Below are positions 57,175 through 64,000 of a stretch of 64,000 nucleotides of DNA, in pieces. The position numbers were made by a program, and so were the translations under genes. The notes below the pieces were generated by a model. That model was not told the DNA's origin. It was given only the letters and a program-made list of their open reading frames with translations, and did not search any database. The stretch spans positions 87,011 through 151,010 of the forward strand of contig JAISVA010000005.1 of the NCBI GenBank assembly GCA_031271815.1, written 5' to 3'. How positions within the stretch are numbered: position 1 is the first letter of the stretch; each line of letters opens with the position of its first letter. This stretch comes from Prevotellaceae bacterium (lineage in GTDB: Bacteria > Bacteroidota > Bacteroidia > Bacteroidales > Paludibacteraceae).

Positions 57175-57948
57175 TTAATAATTTAAAAAAGAAGTAAGCG
57201 GCGAACTTGCATTCGCCGTAAAGCTAACGCTGCCGAGTCCGGCTTCATACGCCATCCGTCCGGCGTTGACTGCATCTCTGAATGCTTCTGCCATTCTTAC
57301 CGGGTCGCCGGCTACAGCTATCGCGGTGTTAACCAATACGGCTGCTGCGCCCATTTCCATTGCCGCTGCGGCATGACTTGGCGCGCCGATTCCGGCATCT
57401 ATCACCACCGGCACATTCGATTGCTCAATGATGATACGAAGAAAATCCTCCGTACGCAATCCCTTATTTGTCCCAATAGGCGCACCCAGCGGCATTACCG
57501 TTGCAGCGCCCGCTTCCTCCAGCCGTTTGCAGAGCACGGGGTCAGCCTGGCAATAAGGTAACACCACAAAACCAAGTTTTACCAACGCTTCCGTTGCTTT
57601 CAACGTTTCGATAGAATCGGGCAGCAGGTAGCGCGGGTCCGGATGAATTTCAAGTTTCAGCCAGTTTGTTCCAAAGGCTTCACGCGCTAACTGCGCTGCA
57701 AAGACAGCCTCTTCGGCATCACGCACCCCGCTTGTATTCGGAAGAAGCTGGATATTAGGGTGAATGATGTGATTGAGCATATCATCCTCTTGATTATCCA
57801 TATCAATACGTTTCATAGCGACAGTCACCATTTCCGTTCCGGATGCCCGAACGGATTTTTCCATTAATTCGTTGGAACTGAACTTCCCGGTTCCGAGAAA
57901 CAGGCGCGATGTAAATTCCTTGTTGGCGATTACTAAATTTTGCATCAT
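57175..57948 (-). CDS. thiG: Thiazole synthase
   Basis: A 257-residue TIM-barrel enzyme that forms the thiazole ring of thiamine from deoxyxylulose phosphate, dehydroglycine and the sulfur carried by ThiS. Visible: [20 protein letters not shown], the Schiff-base lysine in [24 protein letters not shown], and the phosphate site [20 protein letters not shown]. The thiS, thiF and thiH genes it needs are not in this window. It lies 54 nt after thiE. Confidence 0.96.
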   Translation of the reverse strand: MMQNLVIANKEFTSRLFLGTGKFSSNELMEKSVRASGTEMVTVAMKRIDMDNQEDDMLNHIIHPNIQLLPNTSGVRDAEEAVFAAQLAREAFGTNWLKLEIHPDPRYLLPDSIETLKATEALVKLGFVVLPYCQADPVLCKRLEEAGAATVMPLGAPIGTNKGLRTEDFLRIIIEQSNVPVVIDAGIGAPSHAAAAMEMGAAAVLVNTAIAVAGDPVRMAEAFRDAVNAGRMAYEAGLGSVSFTANASSPLTSFLNY

Positions 57949-57981
57949 ATATTATTTATTGATATTTGTAATAATCAGAAC

Positions 57982-58015
57982 TTCGCGTTTTAGCGAAATG
58001 CGCTAAGACGCAAAG
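57982..58015. repeat. Repeat CTTTGCGTCTTAGCG at the 3' end of thiE
   Basis: On the minus strand ATCTTTGCGTCTTAGCGCAT followed by TTCGCTAAAACGCGAAGTT. It is a copy of the GCGAAGGCG/CTTTGCGTCTT family, and it includes the last codons and stop of thiE (I-F-A-S-stop). Confidence 0.75.
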
Positions 58016-58647
58016 ATTGATACAATCCGTTCCGTTTCCGTTTCCGGGTTTTCCGCATTCAAAATTGTTCCCGAAAGGGCGATTCCATTTGCACCGGCTT
58101 CGAGAATACCCGGAATATCCCCAACCGTAATTCCGCCAATGGCTACGACAGGGAGGTTAATCCCGTTACTCCGGCAATTCCATACTATATGGCGGTAGCC
58201 GTCCAACCCGAGTACCGGCGCCAAATTTTTCTTTGTGGCAGTGAAGCGAAACGGACCGCAACCGATGTAATCAACATCGTCTTTAATTGCCCAGACATCT
58301 TCGTATGTATTGCACGTTCCACCGATGATAAACCGGCTTCCGAGTATTTTACGGGCTTCTGCGGGCGGCATATCGTGTTTTCCCAGGTGCACGCCGTCGG
58401 CTTCTACTTTTCGACAAACTTCAACATGGTCGTCGATAATGAAAGTGGCATTTTGCTCTTTGCAGAGCGGTTTCACACGGCGAGCCATTGCTTCGACTTC
58501 TTCCGCAGGAACGTCTTTCATACGCAATTGTATCCATTTGCAACCACCTTTCAATGCGAGTTGGGCAGATTGAAAATAGCTGTATTTCTCCGTTTGATGA
58601 GTAATGAACTGAAAGGGAAAATTGTTTCGCCACGAAGGTATATTCAT
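58003..58647 (-). CDS. thiE: Thiamine-phosphate synthase
   Basis: A 214-residue TIM-barrel enzyme joining the pyrimidine and thiazole moieties. Seen: GCKWIQLRMKDVPAEEVEAM (pyrophosphate and substrate residues), ATFIIDDHVEVCRKVEADGV, HLGKHDMPPAEARKILG, and GGITVGDIPGILEAGANGIA. It is first of thiE-thiG-thiC on the minus strand. Its last codons (VSIFAS) are formed by a dispersed repeat, so the C-terminus may have been changed by repeat insertion. No TPP-riboswitch-like sequence was seen in the 97 nt upstream. Confidence 0.95.
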   Translation of the reverse strand: MNIPSWRNNFPFQFITHQTEKYSYFQSAQLALKGGCKWIQLRMKDVPAEEVEAMARRVKPLCKEQNATFIIDDHVEVCRKVEADGVHLGKHDMPPAEARKILGSRFIIGGTCNTYEDVWAIKDDVDYIGCGPFRFTATKKNLAPVLGLDGYRHIVWNCRSNGINLPVVAIGGITVGDIPGILEAGANGIALSGTILNAENPETETERIVSIFAS

Positions 58648-58685
58648 ATCTTTTTTGAATTGCGTTAATAAATTTTTCGCGCGAG

Positions 58686-58747
58686 TGGACGAAGGCGTGA
58701 AAAGAGATATTCAAGGTACCGGTTCGCGCTTTCGTGCCTTCGCGCTA
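58686..58747. repeat. GCGAAGGCACGAAAGCG repeat between surface lipoprotein gene and thiE
   Basis: GGACGAAGGCGTGAAAAG and TTCGCGCTTTCGTGCCTTCG form an imperfect inverted repeat in the 97-nt spacer. The right arm touches the stop codon of the lipoprotein gene at 58745-58747. Same family as in gldD. Confidence 0.75.
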
Positions 58748-59626
58748 TTTTTCCAACAACGACAAGTCGCCAACCACGCCGGCTTCTGTAGAGATTTCGC
58801 CTAAATCGCCTGCCTGTTGGAAAACGCCTGTCTGTATCTTGACGAAACGGATTTTTTGCAACTGCGCCGGTTTGCCTTCCTTGTCGATGGCATCGGTAAT
58901 GTCAATGAGGTTTCCGCGCAGTTTCTCGGAATAATCTCCGGCAGTTTTTTTTCCGCTCCCTTTTCCATTTTCAGCATAGCCATATTTGAATAAGTCCGGA
59001 TAAACTTCCCAGTATTCGGTCTTTCCTTCCGGCGCGCTGTTATAGTAAGCATCCGGAAGCCGAGTGCCGGTAAATACAACCGAATCGGCGTCGTCTTTCC
59101 ACCACCGGATGGAGAATTTGCCGGATCCGGGTAACACACCCTCATTTCCGAATTTATCCCGCCAGGTAACTGGGTCGTTCGCATTTTCCGGTTTGTAGTA
59201 TGTTAACGTGTAATCGCGGATGCAGTCTTTATGACCGGTTTCGCTGCCTTTGATCTCAAACCATTCATCGTCGGGCAAGCCGTTACCGTTGGCATCATCC
59301 ATCAGATAGATAATGCCGGGTTCGGGAGCCGCTGACCCGCCACAGTGTATGATTAGGTTTTTACCTTCCGTATTTTGTACATCATGGTCAAAACCAAGTA
59401 CTACATAACCGCCCCAACCGCCTAATAAAATGTCGGAAGCAGCATATTCGCCATTGATCCAATCGGGTTTTTTCGCAAATTCCACATGCTGACCGGGCGC
59501 GTAATGATAGTCAAAAACGCTTGTTACATACGCGTGCGGGTCGTTACGCTCTTTCCCTTCTTTATCACAAGCTGCGAAAAAGAGAAACGGTAACGCGGCA
59601 AATACGGATTTTAAAATAATGTTCAT
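58745..59626 (-). CDS. Surface lipoprotein resembling cobalamin-locus proteins
   Basis: A 293-residue lipoprotein with signal peptide and lipobox LFFAAC (Cys near residue 20). The motifs YAPGQHVEFAKKPDW, LLGGWGGYVVLGFDHDVQNT and MDDANGNGLPDDEWFEIKG match a Bacteroidales family of surface lipoproteins often encoded in BtuB/BtuG cobalamin-uptake loci, where they are annotated only as cell surface protein. No BtuB-type receptor or B12 riboswitch is nearby. DDANGNGLPDDEW probably binds calcium. Function is inference. Confidence 0.7.
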   Translation of the reverse strand: MNIILKSVFAALPFLFFAACDKEGKERNDPHAYVTSVFDYHYAPGQHVEFAKKPDWINGEYAASDILLGGWGGYVVLGFDHDVQNTEGKNLIIHCGGSAAPEPGIIYLMDDANGNGLPDDEWFEIKGSETGHKDCIRDYTLTYYKPENANDPVTWRDKFGNEGVLPGSGKFSIRWWKDDADSVVFTGTRLPDAYYNSAPEGKTEYWEVYPDLFKYGYAENGKGSGKKTAGDYSEKLRGNLIDITDAIDKEGKPAQLQKIRFVKIQTGVFQQAGDLGEISTEAGVVGDLSLLEK

Positions 59627-59673
59627 TGAAAAAATTCAATATTTAAGGGTAATATAGCGGATAAGCATTTAAT

Positions 59674-60384
59674 TTAATTATGCACATACGTTCCGATCGG
59701 TTCTCCTGTGATTACCTTTTTCAAGTTGCCCGGTGTATCCATGTCGAAAACAACAATCGGGAGGTTGTTTTCTTTACACATCGCGGTAGCGGTCAAGTCC
59801 ATCACTTTCAGTCCGCGATTGTAAATTTCGTCGTAAGTAATTTCGTTAAACTTCACAGCATCCGGGTCTTTTTCCGGGTCGGCGGTGTAGATGCCATCCA
59901 CACGGGTTCCTTTCAGCATTACATCAGCCTCGATTTCAATTCCGCGCAGTGAAGAGCCCGTATCGGTAGTAAAAAACGGATTTCCTGTCCCTGCCGAAAA
60001 GATAACCACTTCGCCGTTTTCCAGCGATTCAATGGCTTTCGTTTTGCTGTAAAATTCGCCTATCGGTTCCATCCGGATAGCTGTCAGCACACGCGATTTG
60101 ACGTTGATGCTTTGCAGGGCGGAATTCAATGCCAAACTATTAATAACTGTTGCCAACATTCCCATTTGGTCGCCTTTCACGCGGTCGAAACCTTTGGATG
60201 CGCCGCTCAGTCCGCGAAAAATATTACCTCCACCGATTACAATGCCGATTTGTACGCCTAAGCCGGCAATTTCCTTAATTTGCCCTGCATATTCCTGCAA
60301 GCGCTTTTCGTCAATTCCGTACTGTTTTGCTCCCATTAGCGATTCTCCGCTGAGCTTCAATAAAATGCGTTTGTATTTTGTCAT
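59674..60384 (-). CDS. pyrH: UMP kinase
   Basis: A 236-residue amino-acid-kinase-fold enzyme that phosphorylates UMP to UDP. Visible: YKRILLKLSGESLMG (phosphate loop), VIGGGNIFRG, GTGNPFFTTDTGSSLRGIEI and the ATAMCKENNLPIVVFDMDTP block. It is a typical hexameric, GTP-stimulated bacterial UMP kinase. The start at 60384 (MTKYKRI) is preferred; a frame six codons longer exists. Confidence 0.96.
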   Translation of the reverse strand: MTKYKRILLKLSGESLMGAKQYGIDEKRLQEYAGQIKEIAGLGVQIGIVIGGGNIFRGLSGASKGFDRVKGDQMGMLATVINSLALNSALQSINVKSRVLTAIRMEPIGEFYSKTKAIESLENGEVVIFSAGTGNPFFTTDTGSSLRGIEIEADVMLKGTRVDGIYTADPEKDPDAVKFNEITYDEIYNRGLKVMDLTATAMCKENNLPIVVFDMDTPGNLKKVITGEPIGTYVHN

Positions 60385-60667
60385 AAATAATTGATAAATC
60401 ATAAAATTTTAGATCATGCAAAATTAGTCATTTTTTTCGTTTTCCGAAATTCTAATGCAATGTCGTTTATTTTAATTGCTTTCCGCAAAAGCTACTGTTA
60501 TTTACTTTCGCGCTATTATATTGAATGAAATGAAGAATATGATTACATTGTAAAATTCCACACATACAATCGCGTAGCAGCGGAAGCGTGATTATGCAAG
60601 TAGTTAATAAATAAATGGATAAATCCTGATCAGATGGCTATGAAGTCTCACTGTGCGCAGTTAAAAG

Positions 60668-60800
60668 AGGCTGTCAAAAAAGTCTTTTTGAACGCAGGTG
60701 ACACGGACAACACGGGTAAACGCTGATTTTATATTGCTGATAATTAATTCCTGTTCATCTGTTATCCGTGAAAATCTGTGTTATCTGCGTTCTTTTGAAA
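60668..60800. repeat. GTCAAAAAAGTCTTTTTGAAC repeat, direct copy
   Basis: A repeat of about 133 bp starting AGGCTGTCAAAAAAGTCTTT and ending TTATCTGCGTTCTTTTGAAA. The reverse complement of the same sequence, with small differences, lies at 63779-63926. Interior blocks shared: TGATAATTAA, CCTGTTCATCTGT, GTGAAAATC(T/C)GTGTTATCTGCG. Confidence 0.85.
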
Positions 60801-60904
60801 CCGCTGTAAAATAAAAGTAATGAAATAAAAAAATTTCATCTATATACTTCCTGGTACATTAGACGGTATAAATGAGATTTTTTTATTGATTTTTTTATAT
60901 TATA

Positions 60905-60934
60905 TTGTTTAAATATGTTATTTGATTAAATTTG
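60905..60934 (+). promoter_or_regulatory. Promoter of the oxoamine synthase
   Basis: TTG (60905-60907), 19 nt, TAAATTTG (60927-60934): consensus. It implies a leader of about 140 nt. Confidence 0.7.
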
Positions 60935-61080
60935 CATGTTAAATAAATTCTGTAAAATTTTCTAATCCAAACAATATTAAAATTAATCGCCACTGTTCAA
61001 CAATATAAATAATTGTCTTTTTTATTTAAAATAAACTAAAATATACGAACTGTTATTAACCCTATAAATAAATCATCAAA

Positions 61081-62325
61081 ATGGAAAATTATACGCTTAA
61101 AGACTTTACATTACAGACACTTCGGACTGATGCTATTGACCGAACTATACAATTTAAAAAGTGGCATAAACAAGCAAAACAAAACAATCATCAGGTGTTT
61201 TGGACAAAAGCGTATGGAGCAGTCAAGCCGGAAATGACAATTGAAGATCCATCCACAGGATTAAAACGCAAGGTTATTTCATTTGTGTCCAACGATTACC
61301 TGGGAATGTCTCAACGCCCAGAGACCATACAAGCAGGTATTCAAGCATTGCAAACATACGGAACGGGCGCATGTGCCGCACCCTCGATCGGCGGATATTT
61401 GGACATACACCAGGAACTTGAAAAAGAAATTGCCGACTTTACCGGACAGGAAGACGCCCTGGTCTTTTCATCGGGTTTCGGTGTGAACGTAGGAGTGTTA
61501 AATGCTTTATTAGGTAAAGAAGATATTGCATTTATTGATTCGCAAGTTCATTCGAGCGTACTTGACGGTTTACGAGGAACAAATACAAAAAACATCGGAC
61601 ACAACAACCCGGAATACCTCGAATTTATTTTACAAAACGAACGTTCGAAGTATAAAACCGCCATGGTTATTATTGACGGCATATATTCACAGGACGGAGA
61701 TATTGCGCCTTTGCCGGAAATTGTTACTCTTTGTAAAAAATACAACGCCTTGATATATATGGACGATGCGCATGGCATAGGTGTATTTGGTAAAAATGGC
61801 AGGGGGATTGCCGAATACTTCAACTTGTTGGGACAGGTAGATATTATCACGGGAACATTAAGCAAGGCTTTCGGCGCAGTGGGCGGTTTTGTTGCCTGTT
61901 CAAAAGATATGGCTGATTATTTAAGGCTCCATGCCAATACAACGGTTTTTTCATCGTCATTAACGCCACAGGTAACCTGCTCGGTACTTAAAGCGCTGGA
62001 ATTGATAAAAACAGACAAAAGTATTTTACAAAAATTATGGGATAATGTTAACTATTTCAGAAAACGATTGCTGGAAGAAGGTTTTGATATAAAACAGTCC
62101 GTTGCCGCCATTTTTCCAATAATGATCAGAGACCCCTATAAAACGTACGAGGTAGCCCGCTTATTAAAGGAACGAAATATCTATGCAATGAGTATCGTTT
62201 TTCCGGCAGTAGTAAATAAAGATTCCCGCATTAGAGTAAGCCTTATCGCCTCGCACGAAAAAGAGCATTTGGAAGCATTGATTACTGCTTTGTCCGAAAT
62301 AGATAAAGAACTGCATATAAAATAA
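61081..62325 (+). CDS. Alpha-oxoamine synthase (SPT/KBL/AONS family)
   Basis: A 414-residue PLP enzyme of the family that joins an amino acid with an acyl-CoA or acyl-ACP with loss of CO2 (serine palmitoyltransferase, 2-amino-3-ketobutyrate ligase, 8-amino-7-oxononanoate synthase, CqsA). Visible: FVSNDYLGMSQRPETIQAGI, the GTGACAAPSIGGYLDIHQEL region, MDDAHGIGVFGKNGRG (PLP-ring Asp and His), and TGTLSKAFGAVGG with the PLP lysine. Two cysteine/alanine substitutions (GACAAPS where many have GSGGSR) and an extra N-terminal helix of about 45 residues set it apart from typical enzymes. The product could be a sphingoid base or an aminoketone signal. A TetR gene follows. Confidence 0.88.
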   Translation: MENYTLKDFTLQTLRTDAIDRTIQFKKWHKQAKQNNHQVFWTKAYGAVKPEMTIEDPSTGLKRKVISFVSNDYLGMSQRPETIQAGIQALQTYGTGACAAPSIGGYLDIHQELEKEIADFTGQEDALVFSSGFGVNVGVLNALLGKEDIAFIDSQVHSSVLDGLRGTNTKNIGHNNPEYLEFILQNERSKYKTAMVIIDGIYSQDGDIAPLPEIVTLCKKYNALIYMDDAHGIGVFGKNGRGIAEYFNLLGQVDIITGTLSKAFGAVGGFVACSKDMADYLRLHANTTVFSSSLTPQVTCSVLKALELIKTDKSILQKLWDNVNYFRKRLLEEGFDIKQSVAAIFPIMIRDPYKTYEVARLLKERNIYAMSIVFPAVVNKDSRIRVSLIASHEKEHLEALITALSEIDKELHIK

Positions 62326-62328
62326 AAC

Positions 62329-62573
62329 GGCTGTAGTTTAAAATAGAGTTGCAGTCTTTATGAATTTCCTTGATACCCTTTGTATACAGACAGCCCGAGG
62401 GCTGCAAGTGAATAACCCCGTGCAAGCGAAGCCCGGGGGAAGAACGATGCTCTTCAGCCAATACCAGGAGGGTAGAACAACGAAGTAAACACGACGTTCA
62501 GCCCTCCGAGCCGTCAGCATACGAAGGTTTTCGTAAATATGTGTAGATTGCAACTCTATTTTAAACTACAGCC
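62329..62573. repeat. Miniature inverted-repeat element, long form with nested insert
   Basis: Ends GGCTGTAGTTTAAAATAGAG and CTCTATTTTAAACTACAGCC are reverse complements. Compared with the copy at 39112-39223 it has a 131-bp extra segment (62388-62518) flanked by ATAC on both sides. The insert is GC-richer and contains palindromic pieces (CAGCCCGAGGGCTG; CCCCG/CGGGG; CAGCCCTCCGAGCC). The element begins 4 nt after the oxoamine synthase stop and can serve as its terminator. Confidence 0.88.
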
Positions 62574-62727
62574 AATAGAAATTTATAAATATATTACAAT
62601 GAGGTAGTTTTGTTGGAATATTAGATAGAAATAAGGTCTAAAACCAGCATTTATAAAAGAGATTATATCGACTTTTGCATTAAAGTCAAAATGACAGGTT
62701 TATTTTATTATAATAATTTATATAAAA

Positions 62728-62758
62728 TTGTGTTTATATTGAATTTATATTATCTTTG
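62728..62758 (+). promoter_or_regulatory. Promoter of the TetR-family gene
   Basis: TTG (62728-62730), 20 nt, TATCTTTG (62751-62758). Transcription from about 62765 excludes a start at 62758 and supports the ATG at 62842. Confidence 0.75.
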
Positions 62759-62841
62759 TGTTTTTAAAAATATGTAATAAATTATTAAAAATATTAATTA
62801 TATATTTTAAATTTCATATATTTTATAACGGACTATTTTTT

Positions 62842-63561
62842 ATGGAAATTAAAAGAAAACAAAGACGAAAGAAAAAAGAGTTGGACGAGATAATATGGAA
62901 TGCTCTTGAAAATTTAATTATTAGAAATGGCTTCAATGAAGTTACATTTACCAAATTGGCTCAGGAAGCCAAAGTTGAACCACCTATTATCTACAACCGA
63001 TTTGAGAATGTGGATGAGTTATTCGAAAAATACATCAGAAAATATGACTATTGGTTAAGTGATATTTTTAAGCTTGACAAAGGAAACACAGCCAAAGAAA
63101 ATTGTAAAAAACTTTTCGTAGATCTCATCAATGAACTATATGACAATGAAATTATGCAACGTATTCTCCTTTGGGAACTTAATGACACACACCGGATAAC
63201 CCGTCGAATAGCACAGACCAAAGAGATAGACTGTTCGGATTTAACACAATATTTCAGTAAAGAGTTAGAAAATTTTGAGGGTGTTAGTTCATTGGTAATT
63301 TCGGGTATTTATTACTTGATTCTGCATCGTAAAGTATCCACATTCAGTAACATAAATTATCACTCTTCACAGGGCAAAAAGATCCTGATTAAAACGGTTG
63401 AGAGTATTGTAGATAAAATTTTCCCGGAAAATACATTGCCGGCTGACAATAAAACAAAGGATATTGCTAAAAAACTGTTGGAAAAAGGCGTAGATAAAAA
63501 TATAGTACAGGAATCAACCGGATTGTCGATGGAAGAGATCGACGGATTGATTAATGAGTAG
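62842..63561 (+). CDS. TetR/AcrR-family regulator with C-terminal helical tail
   Basis: A 239-residue regulator: a very basic N-terminus (KRKQRRKKKELDEII), then the TetR DNA-binding domain (ALENLIIRNGFNEVTFTKLA, QEAKVEPPIIYNRFENVDEL) and a helical ligand/dimer domain. The last 35 residues add a separate motif, DIAKKLLEKGVDKNIVQEST followed by GLSMEEIDGLI, of the kind seen at the C-terminus of Rpn-family and related proteins. It lies downstream of the oxoamine synthase and has its own promoter; it may control that gene or itself. Inducer unknown. Confidence 0.85.
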   Translation: MEIKRKQRRKKKELDEIIWNALENLIIRNGFNEVTFTKLAQEAKVEPPIIYNRFENVDELFEKYIRKYDYWLSDIFKLDKGNTAKENCKKLFVDLINELYDNEIMQRILLWELNDTHRITRRIAQTKEIDCSDLTQYFSKELENFEGVSSLVISGIYYLILHRKVSTFSNINYHSSQGKKILIKTVESIVDKIFPENTLPADNKTKDIAKKLLEKGVDKNIVQESTGLSMEEIDGLINE

Positions 63562-63778
63562 ATTGGATTAGATTTTAATCTGCCTGGCATACGTGTTTGA
63601 GATCAAGTAAAAGGCTGAAATCCTTGTAAATACCAACTTCATGGCAACGCCTTGGGTATTGGTTTCCTGGCAGTTACGAGAAGATTTTATTCTCTTCTCA
63701 CAACGCATTTATGCCGGAAGGTGAAAAAAAGAATATAACCCGATGAACTTTGTATTTGACAAAACACTCATAATCCGA
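63562..63778. other. Right-end region with unexplained sequence
   Basis: Contains GAAATCCTTGTAAATACCAA and, on the plus strand, a 27-codon frame from 63641 (ATPWVLVSWQLREDFILFSQ) of unknown status. No gene can be supported; the rest to 63778 is uninformative. Confidence 0.4.
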
Positions 63779-63926
63779 AAAGAACGCTGATGACGCAGAT
63801 AACACGGATTTTCACAGATGACAAATGAACAGGAATTTTATATACGGTTAATTATCAGTGATATAAAAATCCGCGTTCATGCGTGTTACCCGCGTCATCT
63901 GTGTTCAAAAAGACTTTTGAGGCAGC
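63779..63926. repeat. GTCAAAAAAGTCTTTTTGAAC repeat, inverted copy
   Basis: About 148 bp, the reverse complement of the repeat at 60668-60800 (AAAGAACGCTGATGACGCAG ... TTCAAAAAGACTTTTGAGGC). With that copy it brackets the oxoamine synthase/TetR pair. Confidence 0.85.
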
Positions 63927-64000
63927 TTCTATTTTTAACCGCAGGGTTAAAGACAAAGTGCTAATCCGTTTGCAATCCAAATTTTGATTTTCCGTGCAAA
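63927..64000. other. Right edge
   Basis: Seventy-odd nt after the repeat; no feature seen. Confidence 0.5.

Larger units (their letters stand above)
60385..61080. other. Long intergenic region before oxoamine synthase
   Basis: Almost 700 nt. It contains the repeat at 60668-60800 and a promoter at 60905-60934. The 60430-60660 part has no recognisable gene or RNA. Confidence 0.6.

Noticed and set aside
58648..58744. TPP riboswitch upstream of thiE
   Set aside because: The interval is occupied by GCGAAGGCG repeats and has no CTGAGA or ACCTGATCTGG-type core on the minus strand.
61081..62325. Biotin synthesis gene bioF
   Set aside because: No other bio genes nearby, and the substrate region differs from 8-amino-7-oxononanoate synthase; left at family level.
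62388..62518. Small protein gene in the nested insert (minus ORF 62338..62553)
   Set aside because: The frame crosses the element and its inverted ends; sequence is palindromic repeat DNA rather than coding.

Overview
The window comes from a Bacteroidota chromosome, most likely order Bacteroidales. Evidence seen directly: house-keeping promoters of the Bacteroidota type (TTG or TTTG, about 19 nt, TAnnTTTG) before several genes; type IX secretion (T9SS) cargo proteins with type A and type B sorting tails; the gliding/T9SS-linked genes gldD, gldE and gldG; a SusC-type plug domain; and the order tRNA-Thr, Tyr, Gly, Thr, tuf, tRNA-Trp, secE, nusG, rplKAJL, rpoBC on one strand, typical of Bacteroides relatives. 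DNA is moderately AT-rich and intergenic regions are full of dispersed inverted repeats.

Layout: 0.4-4.8 kb is an electron-transfer operon (etfB, etfA, an exported unknown protein, an acyl-CoA dehydrogenase). 4.8-9.3 kb is a surface-glycan block (two methyltransferases, three glycosyltransferases) facing a flippase gene on the other strand; next comes a YfhO-family membrane protein (10.8-13.3 kb). gdhA and meso-diaminopimelate dehydrogenase (13.6-16.0 kb) link ammonia assimilation and cell-wall lysine metabolism. Then, on the minus strand, come a small holin-like membrane protein, a helix-hairpin-helix protein, and an ECF sigma / membrane protein / Spy-like periplasmic protein unit, with a plus-strand tRNA-Met between the last two. 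19.6-32.8 kb is the large minus-strand transcription/translation supercluster. 32.9-35.8 kb holds a tyrosine phosphatase, a DEAD-box helicase and a T9SS cargo protein.

From about 36 kb the window becomes accessory in character: a nearly 1-kb gene-free stretch, a sigma-region-4-only peptide in front of an orphan darA-darB pair (dialkylresorcinol-type lipid), a 1334-residue T9SS type B adhesin coupled to a barrel-less TonB plug protein, an epimerase, an O-acyltransferase and a leucine-rich-repeat protein. 47.9-60.4 kb returns to core genes (ubiE, LOG-family, tRNA-Glu, rpsT, gldG, higBA, gldD, gldE, ssb, thiC/thiG/thiE, a surface lipoprotein, pyrH). The right end has an alpha-oxoamine synthase and a TetR regulator flanked by oppositely oriented copies of one repeat.

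Most unusual points: (1) the lipoprotein signal peptide of gldD is encoded inside a dispersed GCGAAGGCG-type inverted repeat, and the same repeat family runs through the 3' end of thiE and abuts another stop codon; (2) a minimal darA-darB locus with a sigma-4-only ORF and without aryl-polyene genes nearby; (3) an adhesin plus stand-alone plug operon; (4) a nested miniature element present in two states; (5) the oxoamine synthase/TetR module between inverted repeats; (6) a 45-bp perfect inverted repeat after ddh. All functional assignments are by motif recognition without database searches.
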